DNA of 64,000 bases from JABCYV01 sp035512155. GTDB taxonomy: Bacteria > Acidobacteriota > Terriglobia > Terriglobales > Acidobacteriaceae. Below are positions 34,323 to 43,948 of this stretch, in pieces (the first letter of the stretch is position 1; every line of letters starts with the position of its first letter). The DNA is taken from the NCBI GenBank assembly GCA_035512155.1, contig DATKEN010000014.1:1-64000 (forward strand), given 5' to 3'. Under the pieces are notes generated by a model. The model did not search any database and was not told where the DNA came from. It saw only the letters and a program-made list of their open reading frames with translations. The position numbers and the translations under genes are program-made.

Positions 34323-35057
34323 ATGTGCCGGTCCGCTCGAAGGGCGCGGGTGCAAGAGATTCTAAAATCCGACCTTGGACAAATTCGGAGAAGCAGAGTC
34401 TACGAAGAAGTCGCCAGACAGATCCGATGCCGCATTCTGGAGAAGCTGCGACCGGGTGACAAGCTCCCCCCGGAACGCGAACTCGCGGAGACACTCAGTG
34501 TCAGCCGTAGTTCGGTAAGAGATGCTATTCGAAGCTTAGAACTGCTGGGCCTGGTCGATCCCCGTTCAGGTTCTGGAACGCTGGTTTGTGAAATCTCTAC
34601 CGATCGCGTGGTCAATCCCCTGGCTAACTCCTTGGTGCACCGGCGGCAATGGGTGATCGAGCTTTTAGATTTCCGCAAAATGCTTGAACCTTCGCTGGCG
34701 TCGCGAGCGGCAAAGCGCGCCTCCCCGGTGGAGATCGCCGAGATGGAACAGATTCTGGTTCGACAAGAGGAGAAGGTTCGCCGGGGAGAAATTGCCACCG
34801 ACCAGGACGCCGAATTCCATTATGGCATCGCCATGGCATCGGACAATAGCGTTGTCTTGAAAGTGCTGGACATTGTGATGGATCTACTGCTCGAGACGCG
34901 GGAACGTTCTTTGCAAGTGGGGGGCAGGCCGCAGAAGTCGCTGGCTGGTCATCGACGGATCCTCGCGGCGATTAAGCGGCGCAACGCGTCAGCTGCCGAG
35001 GATGCCATGCGCCGGCACATACAAGACATCGAAGACATCGTGCTCGGGAAGCTATAG
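34323..35057 (+). CDS. FadR/GntR-family transcriptional regulator (FCD domain)
   Basis: A regulator of about 235-244 residues. Winged-helix domain (about 20-90, VYEEVARQIRCRILEKLRPG, LPPERELAETLSVSRSSVRDAIRSLELLGLV) followed by an FCD ligand-binding domain (about 110-230) with the metal-binding acidic/His residues in QDAEFHYGIAMASDN, GHRRILAAIK and MRRHIQD. FadR-subfamily members with an FCD domain sense small acids such as lactate, pyruvate or gluconate. ATG 34323 lacks a ribosome site; GTG 34350, after GAAGGG, is the better start. Divergent from the porin operon. Confidence 0.88.
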   Translation: MCRSARRARVQEILKSDLGQIRRSRVYEEVARQIRCRILEKLRPGDKLPPERELAETLSVSRSSVRDAIRSLELLGLVDPRSGSGTLVCEISTDRVVNPLANSLVHRRQWVIELLDFRKMLEPSLASRAAKRASPVEIAEMEQILVRQEEKVRRGEIATDQDAEFHYGIAMASDNSVVLKVLDIVMDLLLETRERSLQVGGRPQKSLAGHRRILAAIKRRNASAAEDAMRRHIQDIEDIVLGKL

Positions 35058-35115
35058 AGGAGACAACCGATTTCAGCAGTGTCTAGTAATCAAACCAGGC
35101 CCTTCGGCCACAGAC

Positions 35116-35436
35116 CTAGTTTGTCCAAACGATATCGGCTTTCTTTGCGGTAGCGTGCTCTTTCTTGAAGACACGTGCCACGTCGCCAAGAGGCACGGCA
35201 TTCGATTCTGATACCACATCCCAGAGAGGCCGCTCTCCCCGAGCATAGGTATAGCCGTAGGCTCCATCTCCCAGCAAATTCTGCTCCAGGCCCATGGGTT
35301 GACGAGAAGCATGTTGGGGATGGCTAGGAAACGCAAGCGGCTGGGGTTCGGCGTTTAAGAACGAAACAGACTGTCCAAAGGCTGCGGTGGCACATAGAAA
35401 GAACAACACAAGTAGTGAAGTCTTTATCGTGATCAT
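35116..35436 (-). CDS. Small exported protein, unknown
   Basis: 106 residues with a signal peptide (MITIKTSLLVLFFLCATAAFGQ) and a Pro/Gln/His-rich mature part, with PLAFPSHPQHASRQPMG and a YGYTYARGERPLWDVV segment. The ATG at 35436 follows GGAGAAG. No family recognised; plausible as a gene because of the ribosome site and signal peptide. Convergent with the FadR-type gene. Confidence 0.65.
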   Translation of the reverse strand: MITIKTSLLVLFFLCATAAFGQSVSFLNAEPQPLAFPSHPQHASRQPMGLEQNLLGDGAYGYTYARGERPLWDVVSESNAVPLGDVARVFKKEHATAKKADIVWTN

Positions 35437-35747
35437 CAATTCTTCTCCAACATTAGAGAAATCTGCCAGGGAGACTTCCAGTGGTGGGGGATTGGAACGT
35501 GTGAGATCCTCCAGCCTGGTCTGGCACCAAGAAGAATGTAAGCAAACCCAATACCAAACCTGTCAGGCTAAGGTGTTCAACTTTCGAAAAGATGCAAGGT
35601 CGCGACGCAATTGTTTGCACAATTGTGGAGGGTGGATGCCGCGCATCAGCGAAATTGTCGCGCCTGCCGTTCTGCCCCGAAGTCGCTAACCCTTTCCGCA
35701 GCTGATAGTCCAACTCAGTGTCGCTTGGAGTCAAGCTGGGTTTCAAC

Positions 35748-37004
35748 ATGCGTATCCTGCTGGACATATGCGCCCAGACGGTGCGGACCCTATGGGCACA
35801 CAAGCTGCGCTCCTTCCTCACCATGTTCGGGATCGCCTGGGGAGTTGGCTCATTGCTCCTGCTTGCCGGTGTGGGAGAGGGCTTCCGCAACGGCAACCGC
35901 AAGCAACTGGAAACCTTCGGAAAGAACATCATTTTCTTTTTCGGCGGTCGCATGCCGGCAGTCGAGGGCAGCTTCACTTCCATGAAGTGGTTCAACCTGA
36001 CCTACGATGATTATCTGGCGATCAAGAACGAATCTAAGCTGGCGCAAAACATTTCGCCGCTGATTGCGCGCGATGACATTCGCGCCGTCAGCGAGTACAC
36101 CAGCACCAACGGCCAGGTTTCCGGCGTGCCGCCCATTTACAACCAGGTTCGGACGATCCCCTTGCAGGTTGGGCGTTGGATCAACGATGACGACAACGCT
36201 GAACGCCGCCGCGTGTGCGTGCTGGGCCGGGAGATGACCCGCAATATGTTCCCCGGGCGTCCCGCGGTGGGCAGCTCCATCCTGCTCAACGGGGTTCGCT
36301 TCGAAGTGATCGGTGTGTTATCGATGATCGGCCACGAAGAGCACAACGCGACCAATGTCCGCATTTTCGTGCCGTTTAACGTCATGCGTGAGCTTTTCCC
36401 CCTCAAGGGCGACAACTCGAAGGAAGGCAATGCAATCTCGTTCATCAACTATCAGCCCCGCACCTTCGAAGAGAACGAGGACGCGAAGGATGAGCTGCAC
36501 AGAATCGTGGCCCGCAACCACGGCGGCTTCGATCCCAGCGGTAAGGACACCTGGGAAGAATGGGACACGGTGAAGAATCAGAAAACCATGGGCAAGATTT
36601 TCACTGCCATGGATTGGTTTCTAGGCGGCGTCGGCCTAGTGACGCTGGCGCTGGGCGCGATCGGAATCATCAACATTATGCTGGTGGCAGTGACCGAGCG
36701 CACCCGCGAGATCGGCCTGCGCAAAGCTCTGGGAGCGACCAATCGAAACATCATGTTTCAATTCTTTCTCGAGGGCGCGTTCCTGACGCTGTTGAGTGGC
36801 GCAATCGGGGTCGGCGGTGCGATGTTGGTTGTCCGCCTGCTTTCGGGCGTGCAACTGCCGCAGGGCTTTGACACTCCGAAGATCGTACCCGTGTCGGCGA
36901 TCAGCGCGGTGCTATCGCTCGCACTTGCGGGCATTGTTTCTGGCCTCTACCCCGCCCGCAAAGCCGCGATGTTGGAGCCGGTTGAGGCTTTGCGCCAGGA
37001 GTAA
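35748..37004 (+). CDS. ABC transporter permease, MacB/FtsX type (1)
   Basis: A 418-residue permease with one N-terminal membrane segment (LRSFLTMFGIAWGVGSLLLL, about residues 25-45), a large periplasmic MacB core domain (to about 290) and three C-terminal membrane segments (about 300-400) with the FtsX signature TERTREIGLRKALGATNRNI. A 30-base longer GTG start (35718) is possible. The next gene is the same type, 3 bases away. No ATPase is next to either; they would need one encoded elsewhere. Type VII ABC systems of this kind act as mechanotransmitters or export tripartite substrates. Confidence 0.88.
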   Translation: MRILLDICAQTVRTLWAHKLRSFLTMFGIAWGVGSLLLLAGVGEGFRNGNRKQLETFGKNIIFFFGGRMPAVEGSFTSMKWFNLTYDDYLAIKNESKLAQNISPLIARDDIRAVSEYTSTNGQVSGVPPIYNQVRTIPLQVGRWINDDDNAERRRVCVLGREMTRNMFPGRPAVGSSILLNGVRFEVIGVLSMIGHEEHNATNVRIFVPFNVMRELFPLKGDNSKEGNAISFINYQPRTFEENEDAKDELHRIVARNHGGFDPSGKDTWEEWDTVKNQKTMGKIFTAMDWFLGGVGLVTLALGAIGIINIMLVAVTERTREIGLRKALGATNRNIMFQFFLEGAFLTLLSGAIGVGGAMLVVRLLSGVQLPQGFDTPKIVPVSAISAVLSLALAGIVSGLYPARKAAMLEPVEALRQE

Positions 37005-37007
37005 GTC

Positions 37008-38258
37008 ATGACCCGGGATCTGCTGAAGGAAGCCTACGGCGCCATGTTGCACAACCGCCGCCGCACGACTCTCACCATCCTCGGGATGGCTTGGGGACTT
37101 GCTACCGTTATTGTCCTTCTGGCTTTTGGTTCAGGATTCGAGCGCGGCATCAATCTAGTCTTCAGTTCCTTTGGCACCGATGTCATCGGGGTGTTCCCAG
37201 GACGCACCTCGCTGCAAGCGGGAGGCGCAAAAGCCGGCAGCGAAGTGCGACTAAAGCTCGCGGATGTGGACTACATCCGCAACGAAGTGCCCATGGTCAA
37301 GGGTGTAACTCCTATCTTTGACAAACAGAACGGTGTGAACATTCAGCACGACACACGCACTTTTACCAATCTCTTCTTCACCGGTGTGTATCCCGTGTAC
37401 GAGCGCATCCGTGGCTTCCGGGTGGATACAGGGAGGGGTCTGAGCGAAGAAGACGAGCTGGAGAGGGCCCGCGTTGCAGTGATTGGCGATGAAGCCAAAC
37501 GAAGGCTGTTTTCTGGGCAATCGGCTCTGGGACAGAGCATCCGCATCAACGGCATGAGCTTTCAGGTCGTAGGAATCTACCAGCACAAGGTGCAGGGCGG
37601 CGACAACAACGACAACAGCATGGTCGTCATCCCCTTCAGCACCATGGGTGATCTCTTTGACACGCGGTACATTACCGGTATGTTCATGGACTACGAGGGC
37701 GAGGACCATCGCCAACTGGCGCGAGTGGTGCGCTCCGTCTTGGCTGGACACCACAACTTCCGTCCCGACGACCGCCGCGCGGTTTTCCTGGCTGATTTCA
37801 AGGAGGATTACGACGACTTCAGGGTCGTGACTGCCGCTTTGAAGATCCTGCTTGCCTTCATCGGCGCGCTGACTCTTGGCATCGGTGGCATCGGGCTGAT
37901 GAACATCATGCTGGTCTCGGTGCAGCAGCGCACTCGGGAAATCGGCGTGGAGAAGGCCCTGGGCGCGAACAAGAGCCACATTCTTTTCCAGTTTCTGGCT
38001 GAAGCGCTGACCATCACGTTTACCGGAGGGCTGGTTGGCGTCGCGATCGCCTATCTCATCTCCTGGAGCGTAGGATCTCTCACCATGATGAGCGCCCTCG
38101 GCGACAGCACTAATGCCGGTGACATCCACCTTCACATCAACGTAAGCAGCCTTATGGTGGCGACACTCATTCTGAGCCTGGTAGGGATTGTGAGTGGCAT
38201 GTTGCCCGCGATCCGGGCCGCCCGTCTGGATCCAATCGAGAGCCTCCGCTACGAATAG
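37008..38258 (+). CDS. ABC transporter permease, MacB/FtsX type (2)
   Basis: A 416-residue permease paralogous in layout to its neighbour: first membrane segment LTILGMAWGLATVIVLLAFG (about 24-44), MacB core, and C-terminal membrane part with VQQRTREIGVEKALGANKSHI. Preceded by AGGAG seven bases before the ATG, and three bases from the upstream stop, so the two are cotranscribed and may form a heterodimer. Confidence 0.88.
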   Translation: MTRDLLKEAYGAMLHNRRRTTLTILGMAWGLATVIVLLAFGSGFERGINLVFSSFGTDVIGVFPGRTSLQAGGAKAGSEVRLKLADVDYIRNEVPMVKGVTPIFDKQNGVNIQHDTRTFTNLFFTGVYPVYERIRGFRVDTGRGLSEEDELERARVAVIGDEAKRRLFSGQSALGQSIRINGMSFQVVGIYQHKVQGGDNNDNSMVVIPFSTMGDLFDTRYITGMFMDYEGEDHRQLARVVRSVLAGHHNFRPDDRRAVFLADFKEDYDDFRVVTAALKILLAFIGALTLGIGGIGLMNIMLVSVQQRTREIGVEKALGANKSHILFQFLAEALTITFTGGLVGVAIAYLISWSVGSLTMMSALGDSTNAGDIHLHINVSSLMVATLILSLVGIVSGMLPAIRAARLDPIESLRYE

Positions 38259-38266
38259 GCGCGCGA

Positions 38267-38773
38267 TCAGGGAGTGCTATCCCCCATTTCAAAGAGTTCG
38301 ACTTCGCGGTGCCAGTCCGATTCGGCATGGTGATGAATCAGACGAACGCAGCGATTCCAGCGCAGGATAGCTTCGTCATTCCCCGTCGGACGAATTCTTT
38401 CGGCCTCTTCGTAGCAGCGCATGGCCTCCTCCAGGAGAACCAGAAGCGTGTGCGGTGGCCGCCCGGCGCGAAGCTGTGCTTTAGCGCGCCGTTCATGCAG
38501 TAGTCCCAAGTAATAGAGGCGTTCATACCGATCGGTAAGCTGCTGAAAGATTCCCTCGGCTTCCGAATGGCGATCGGAGGGATTCCCAGTAAACTGGTCC
38601 GTGATCGCGAGGCCCAATTGCCGCAGCGCCAATTGATGTGTCGGCTCTACCGCGAGCACATCCTGGCAGATGGATTCAGCCTCTTCCGGCTCGTTCAGGA
38701 AACGATACAGCTCCACTTTGGACAGGGCTGAGTCCACCCCTTCTGGTGAAATCGACTTCAGCTTGAGTTCCAT
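38267..38773 (-). CDS. TPR-like protein at end of the sdh operon
   Basis: A 168-residue soluble helical protein. Residues about 15-60 read as a TPR pair (ALSKVELYRFLNEPEEAESIC, VLAVEPTHQLALRQLGLAI), and helices continue to residue 145 (ALLEEAMRCYEEAERIRPT). The start at 38773 is chosen because GAGGGAGG precedes it; an ATG at 38791 would overlap the sdhB stop. No catalytic motif. It follows sdhB on the same strand by 14 bases and may help assemble or organise that complex; the link is by position only. Confidence 0.75.
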   Translation of the reverse strand: MELKLKSISPEGVDSALSKVELYRFLNEPEEAESICQDVLAVEPTHQLALRQLGLAITDQFTGNPSDRHSEAEGIFQQLTDRYERLYYLGLLHERRAKAQLRAGRPPHTLLVLLEEAMRCYEEAERIRPTGNDEAILRWNRCVRLIHHHAESDWHREVELFEMGDSTP

Positions 38774-38787
38774 AGGCCCTCCCTCAT

Positions 38788-39546
38788 TCATTTTGGCTGG
38801 CGTTTGCTTGGGCTCACTGCATTTCTGATGTTCCGCACCAAACCCAGCAGGGGATCGTAAAAATCATCAACGACCCGTTCCTTGAGCGGAATGATGGCAT
38901 TGTCGGTAATGTGGATGTCCTCTGGGCAGACTTCGGTGCAGCACTTGGTGATGTTGCAGAAGCCGATGCCAAGTTCGTTCTTGAGCAGACGCGTACGGTT
39001 GAGCCCGTCGAGCGGATGCATCTCTAATCCGGCCACCCGTACAAAGAAACGCGGACCCCCGAATTGTTCCTGTTTGTCGTGCTCGCGGAGGACGTGGCAG
39101 ACGTTCTGGCACAAAAAGCATTCAATGCACTTCCGGAATTCCTGAACCCGATCCACGTCCTCCTGATATATCTTCCATTCCACGCCGGCGCGAGCCTGAA
39201 ACGGCGGGATTTTCTTATTCACCCTGTAATTCCAGGAAACGTCCGTCACCAAATCTTTGATGATCGGAAACGACTTCATGGGCAGGATAGAGATCGGCTT
39301 GTCCTGCGGCAGAGTGTCCATGCGAGTTTTGCAGGTGAGGCGGGGTCGACCATTCACCTCCGCTGAGCACGAACCGCACTTGCCAGCTTTGCAGTTCCAA
39401 CGCACCGCTAGATCAGGCGCCTGATGCTGCTGGACGTAATGCAACGCGTCGAGCACCACCATCCCAGGAGCCACGGGCACGCGGTATTCCGCGGGCGCGC
39501 CGCCCTCTCGAGTGCCTCGGAAGATTTTAAGAATTGCTTCCGCCAT
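38788..39546 (-). CDS. sdhB: Succinate dehydrogenase iron-sulfur subunit
   Basis: A 252-residue subunit. 2Fe-2S ferredoxin part has CKAGKCGSCSAEVNGRPRLTC (residues 53-73). The alpha-helical part has CIECFLCQNVC for 4Fe-4S and the CCTEVCPEDI cluster segment. It carries electrons from the flavin to the quinone site. The SdhA stop is only two bases upstream, so the genes are coupled. Confidence 0.93.
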   Translation of the reverse strand: MAEAILKIFRGTREGGAPAEYRVPVAPGMVVLDALHYVQQHQAPDLAVRWNCKAGKCGSCSAEVNGRPRLTCKTRMDTLPQDKPISILPMKSFPIIKDLVTDVSWNYRVNKKIPPFQARAGVEWKIYQEDVDRVQEFRKCIECFLCQNVCHVLREHDKQEQFGGPRFFVRVAGLEMHPLDGLNRTRLLKNELGIGFCNITKCCTEVCPEDIHITDNAIIPLKERVVDDFYDPLLGLVRNIRNAVSPSKRQPK

Positions 39547-39548
39547 GA

Positions 39549-41282
39549 TTAAGCCGCGCTTCCTTTTTTCTCTTCGATAACCAGCGATTGCAAATCCTCG
39601 GGCATATCCGGGACAGGAACCTGTCGAAGTTCCATGCTTTCACCTCGTCGCGAGATAACATTATTTTGTTTCCCCCAGGCGGGATCGAGCTTGGGATAAT
39701 CAATTCGACTGTGGGCTCCGCGACTCTCGCGGCGCGCCAGCGCACTGCGGGTTACTGCTTCTACTACCGTCAGCATCGATTCTAAATCGCGGCTCAGGTG
39801 CCATCCTGGGTTAAACATGCGGGAGCCGCTCACGCTCATGCGGGTACTGCGTTGCTTGAGTTCTTCTATTTTGGTCAGGGCCAGCCGCAGGTCTTCTTCG
39901 GTACGAAAGATGCCGACCAGTTTCTGCATGTTCTCCTGCAGGTCAGCGTGCAGAGCGTACGGGCTCTCCCCATCGGTGCGTTCAAAAGGCGCAAGCATTG
40001 CGCGCTCGGCCTCCTCGATCTGTCTTGCGTCGAGTGGAGGCGTGCCGGTTCTCTTCGCGTGTTCTGCGGCCGCCAGCCCAGCGCGCCGCCCGAAGACCAA
40101 AAGATCTGAGAGAGAGTTTCCGCCCAACCGGTTGGCGCCGTGCAAGCCAGCCGCGGCTTCTCCCGCGGCGAACAGTCCAGGGACTGACGATGCTGCGGTG
40201 TCAGCTTCGACTTTAACGCCGCCCATCATGTAATGACAGGTCGGCCCCACCTCCATTGGTCCTTTGGTTATGTCAACGTCTGCGAGTTCCAGAAACTGGT
40301 GATACATGCTGGGTAACTTTCGCTTCACGTATTCAGCGGGCTTTTGCGAAATGTCGAGATATGCACCTCCGTGTTCGGTTCCCCGGCCTTCGCGCACCTC
40401 GGTATATATCGCGCGAGCCACCACGTCGCGGGTAGAGAGTTCCATGCGCATGGGATCGTAGCGCTCCATGAAGCGCTCGCCCGAGTTATTACGGAGAATG
40501 CCACCTTCACCGCGTACCGCCTCTGTGACCAGAATTCCCTGAACTCCAGGCGGCCACACCATCCCGGTAGGATGAAACTGCACGAACTCCATATCCATCA
40601 GATCAGCGCCCGCATCGTAGGCGAGCGCCATTCCGTCGCCGGTGTATTCCCACGAATTCGAGGTGATCGGCCAGGCTTTCCCGATGCCTCCCGTGGCCAG
40701 CACGACAGACTTTGCCCTGAAGACAACGAACCGGCCGTTTTCGCGCCAGTAGCCGAAAGCTCCGGCGACTCGATCACTGTCCTTCAGCAGCCGCGTAACC
40801 GCGCACTCCATGTATACGTCGAAACCCATCTGAACCCCGCGATCCTGGAGGGTGCGAATCATTTCCAAGCCGGTGCGGTCGCCGACGTGACAGAGGCGCT
40901 TGAAAGTGTGTCCTCCGAAGGCGCGCTGCAGAATACGGCCATCCCTGGTGCGATCGAACAGCGCGCCCCACTGCTCCAGTTCACGTACGCGCTCGCTGGC
41001 CTCTTGGGCGTGAATCTGTGCCATGCGCCAGTTGTTGAGCATTTTTCCGCCCCGCATGGTATCGCCGAAGTGCACCCGCCAGTCGTCAGCCTCGTCCACG
41101 TTCGCCATGGCAGCGGCGATTCCGCCTTCTGCCATCACGGTGTGAGCTTTGCCCAGCAGAGACTTGCAGACCACTGCCACGGTTGCTCCTTGGGCCAGAG
41201 CTTCAATCGCAGCGCGAAGACCGGCTCCCCCGGCTCCGATGATTAGGACATCATGTTCGTGCGTCTCGTATTTTCCGTTCAC
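39549..41282 (-). CDS. sdhA: Succinate dehydrogenase/fumarate reductase flavoprotein subunit
   Basis: A 577-residue flavoprotein. FAD motif VLIIGAGGAGLRAAIEALAQG at residues 10-30, a His-linkage region KSLLGKAHTVMAEGGIAA (the FAD-linking His is the HTVMAEGG His), active-site HPTG and the LHGANRLGGNSLSDLLVFGRRAG loop near 365. The GTG at 41282 is chosen because it overlaps the sdhC stop (CTGTGA) and gives a normal N-terminus; the open frame running to 41453 is inside sdhC. Oxidises succinate, or reduces fumarate, in the citric acid cycle. Confidence 0.93.
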   Translation of the reverse strand: MNGKYETHEHDVLIIGAGGAGLRAAIEALAQGATVAVVCKSLLGKAHTVMAEGGIAAAMANVDEADDWRVHFGDTMRGGKMLNNWRMAQIHAQEASERVRELEQWGALFDRTRDGRILQRAFGGHTFKRLCHVGDRTGLEMIRTLQDRGVQMGFDVYMECAVTRLLKDSDRVAGAFGYWRENGRFVVFRAKSVVLATGGIGKAWPITSNSWEYTGDGMALAYDAGADLMDMEFVQFHPTGMVWPPGVQGILVTEAVRGEGGILRNNSGERFMERYDPMRMELSTRDVVARAIYTEVREGRGTEHGGAYLDISQKPAEYVKRKLPSMYHQFLELADVDITKGPMEVGPTCHYMMGGVKVEADTAASSVPGLFAAGEAAAGLHGANRLGGNSLSDLLVFGRRAGLAAAEHAKRTGTPPLDARQIEEAERAMLAPFERTDGESPYALHADLQENMQKLVGIFRTEEDLRLALTKIEELKQRSTRMSVSGSRMFNPGWHLSRDLESMLTVVEAVTRSALARRESRGAHSRIDYPKLDPAWGKQNNVISRRGESMELRQVPVPDMPEDLQSLVIEEKKGSAA

Positions 41283-42025
41283 AGTAATCTGAGGTCCCTT
41301 ATTGCGCCCGAGGAAACGAGTCGCACGTAGAAATCGGCGAAGCCAACTCCGAACAGACTGATCCAGGCAAACAGCATGTGGTGTTCGTTCAGCGCGGACA
41401 GAGAGCGCCAACTTTTGTAGCGAGGGCGACCAAAAGTCGTGCAAGAGAAGCAATCGAGATTGCCTCCCACAAGGTGACGCAGGGAGTGACAGGAGAGCAG
41501 ATACAGGCTCAGCAACGAGACGTTTACCAGCAGCACGATGGAACCAACACCCACTCCGATTCCATCTTCAAAGAAAAAGCCGCGTACTGCGTCATGCCAG
41601 AGAAACGCCATGAAAATCACGGCTAGATACAGAAAATAGCGATGTGCGTTCTGAAGAATGAAGGGAAACCGAGTTTCGCCGCCGTAGCGGCGTCCAGGTT
41701 TCTCAGGCGCGGCACAGGCCGGTGGATCGAGAAAGAAGGCGCGGTAATAAGCTTTCCGGTAGTAGTAGCAGGTAACCCGAAAGCCAAGTGGACCGCCCAG
41801 GATCAACAGCGCCGGAGAAAAGGGCCAGTACTTGTGATGCACATCGATCAGCGGAGAATAAAAGGGAGAGAGATAGGGGCCCCACTGGAAGTAAGCTCCC
41901 TCGAATGCCCGCAAGGTGGCGTATACAGCGAACGCGCCCAGCCCCAAAATCACGGGAACAACTTGCGGCCACCACGCCTGCTGCTCTGCTGCGCTCCCCA
42001 ACCGAGCGTCCCCAACTGAGGCCAT
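41279..42025 (-). CDS. sdhC: Succinate dehydrogenase cytochrome b subunit
   Basis: A 248-residue membrane anchor with five hydrophobic segments, starting VVPVILGLGAFAVYATLRAF. Candidate heme ligands lie in DVHHKYWPF, LQNAHRYF, CHSLRHLVGG and LNEHHMLF. Order C-A-B with overlapping stops/starts makes an operon. The single large five-helix b subunit resembles the diheme, menaquinone-linked SdhC of Actinobacteria and Deltaproteobacteria. Menaquinone as partner is inference. Confidence 0.88.
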   Translation of the reverse strand: MASVGDARLGSAAEQQAWWPQVVPVILGLGAFAVYATLRAFEGAYFQWGPYLSPFYSPLIDVHHKYWPFSPALLILGGPLGFRVTCYYYRKAYYRAFFLDPPACAAPEKPGRRYGGETRFPFILQNAHRYFLYLAVIFMAFLWHDAVRGFFFEDGIGVGVGSIVLLVNVSLLSLYLLSCHSLRHLVGGNLDCFSCTTFGRPRYKSWRSLSALNEHHMLFAWISLFGVGFADFYVRLVSSGAIRDLRLL

Positions 42026-42123
42026 GATTTCTCCGGTAGATAGATTCGCGTATTTTGTCGCTGATGAAAGAAGAACTGGAAATTATAGTCCGGTGACGAT
42101 GAAAGCGCTGCTCATTGTACTGA

Positions 42124-43893
42124 TCACTTCACAAACGTCAGTCCATGCGGAACGGCGTGGGGAAAGACATACGCGTATAGCATGACGATGATTCCGACGA
42201 TGGCCCCCAGTGCGACCGAGTGCCACACCACGAAGCGGAAAATGGTGCCTTCATTGCCGACCTGTTCGGTCGCCGCGGTGGCTATTGTGATAGATTGCGC
42301 ATCCACCATTTTTCCCATCACACCGCCGGCGCTGTTGGCCGCGCACATCAGAACCGGATCAATGCCGAGCTGCTGCGACGTAATTCGCTGCAGGCTCCCG
42401 AACAGAGCATTTGATGAAGTGTCACTCCCGGTGAGCGCCACTCCGAGCCAGCCAAGAAATGTGCCGAAGAATGGATAAGCCCACCCGGTGCGCGTGAAGG
42501 CGAGTCCGAGCACGGCGTCCAGTCCTGAATAGCGTGTGACGTATCCCAGTCCGAGCATGAATGAAATGGCGATCATTGCCAGTCGCATCCGAACTAGTGT
42601 GCGCCAGAACGTCTTCATAAGCCGGAATGGCGACAGACCAAGTAGCAGCCCCGAAACAATGGCTGCCAAAAAGCAGCCCGTGCCAGTGGCCGACAGCCAA
42701 TTGAAGTCGTATCTTGCGGCTTCGGGCGTTGGCTTGGTTGCCACGGGCGCAGCCCGATAAACCGCGTTGTGCAAATAAGGCACATCCCAACCTGGCGGAC
42801 CCGGCCGAGGTTTGCCGTCTGGCAGGACCACCCTGAAAGCCGGAGTAGTGGCCTTGTTTATAGCTAACTTCACGGAAGGGAGCCCCCAGACCAGCACAAA
42901 AACGGACAGGATGGCAAAGGGCGTCCAAGCCTTCAGAACTTTTCCTGGCGGGTAGGACCGGGCTGTCACACTTCCATCGAAATTCGCAGCGGACCATTGT
43001 CCGCCGACGTCATCGGCAATTTCTTCCGTGGGTGACAGATCAGGCTTTCTCTGATCGTCGTAGTCGAAGCGCCAAATTTTCTTAGGCTTCCAGAACCGCA
43101 GGAAGGCTACCGTCGCAATAATCGAAACCACTCCTCCCATGATATCGACGAGGTTGCTGTCCACATGGTTTGACCAGAAAAACTGGGTTAGAGCGAAGGA
43201 GAACCCCACTACTAATATCGCTGGGAACACCTCAAAGGTTTCGCTCCAACTCACCATGGTCCGCACTAACCAGAACGGAACGATGATTGCGGTAATGGGA
43301 AGAATGCGGCCGATAGTCGCATTCAGATCAGATTCTGGCAGCCCCGAGACGGCTGCGAGCGTGTGGACTGGCGTGCCGATGGCACCCCACGCCACTGGCG
43401 CCGTGTTTGCAATCAGATTCAGCGCAGCGGCGTGAAACGGCCTGAAGCCAAGCCCGATCATGAAAGCTCCAGCAATCGCGACGGGTGCGCCAAATCCAGC
43501 TGCGCCCTCAATGAACGCACCAAAGCAGAATGCAACAAGTAAAACTTGCAGACGACGATCGGGAGTGATTCCAGCGACCGATTCCTTCATGATTTCAAAC
43601 TGGCCGGTTTCAACCGAAATGTCATAAAGGTAGACGGCTGCCAGGACAATCCAGGCTATCTTCAGCAACCCGAAAGCAACGCCGTAGCCGAAACTCATCC
43701 CCGCCAATATCAACGGCATCTTGAAAAACAAGATTGCCACCAACACGGCAGTTGTCGCACCGGCGATCGCGCACCAGTGTGGCTTTATCTTTAATCCTGC
43801 GAGGAGTCCAAACAAAACCAGGATGGGTAGCATGGCAACCAGCGTGGACAGCCACCAGTGACCGAAAGGGTCATATACCTGCATCCAGTGCAT
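42124..43893 (-). CDS. lldP: L-lactate permease
   Basis: A 589-residue transporter of the LctP family with about twelve or thirteen membrane segments. Recognisable motifs are GAFIEGAAGFGAPVAIAGAFM, NTAPVAWGAIGTPVHTLA, GWAYPFFGTFLGWLGVALTGSDTSSNALFG and CAANSAGGVMGKMVDAQSI. A polar loop at about 290-400 includes KPRPGPPGWDVPYLH. Imports lactate (or glycolate) with protons. The next gene upstream is the matching dehydrogenase, with 55 bases between. Confidence 0.93.
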   Translation of the reverse strand: MHWMQVYDPFGHWWLSTLVAMLPILVLFGLLAGLKIKPHWCAIAGATTAVLVAILFFKMPLILAGMSFGYGVAFGLLKIAWIVLAAVYLYDISVETGQFEIMKESVAGITPDRRLQVLLVAFCFGAFIEGAAGFGAPVAIAGAFMIGLGFRPFHAAALNLIANTAPVAWGAIGTPVHTLAAVSGLPESDLNATIGRILPITAIIVPFWLVRTMVSWSETFEVFPAILVVGFSFALTQFFWSNHVDSNLVDIMGGVVSIIATVAFLRFWKPKKIWRFDYDDQRKPDLSPTEEIADDVGGQWSAANFDGSVTARSYPPGKVLKAWTPFAILSVFVLVWGLPSVKLAINKATTPAFRVVLPDGKPRPGPPGWDVPYLHNAVYRAAPVATKPTPEAARYDFNWLSATGTGCFLAAIVSGLLLGLSPFRLMKTFWRTLVRMRLAMIAISFMLGLGYVTRYSGLDAVLGLAFTRTGWAYPFFGTFLGWLGVALTGSDTSSNALFGSLQRITSQQLGIDPVLMCAANSAGGVMGKMVDAQSITIATAATEQVGNEGTIFRFVVWHSVALGAIVGIIVMLYAYVFPHAVPHGLTFVK

Positions 43894-43948
43894 GACCTTC
43901 TCCTTGCTTAGCAGTAATAGGAGCTACGCACGCCTACAGTTCGTTAGC

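Larger units (their letters stand above)
33929..34349. other. Divergent regulatory region without gene
   Basis: About 400 bases between the porin operon and the FadR-type gene. It holds the candidate porin promoter and adjacent inverted repeat. No ORF with coding character was seen. Confidence 0.7.

Noticed and set aside
35453..35995. 180-residue minus-strand frame before the ABC permease
   Set aside because: Pro/Arg/Ser-rich, no ribosome site, and it overlaps the first membrane segment of the permease.
37251..38135. 294-residue open frame on the minus strand
   Set aside because: Antisense to the permease with strong FtsX motifs; the composition is that of a shadow frame.
40344..41246. 300-residue open frame on the plus strand
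   Set aside because: Antisense to sdhA, whose motifs are unambiguous.
41283..41453. N-terminal extension of sdhA
   Set aside because: It runs inside sdhC; GTG 41282 overlaps the sdhC stop and gives the normal N-terminus.
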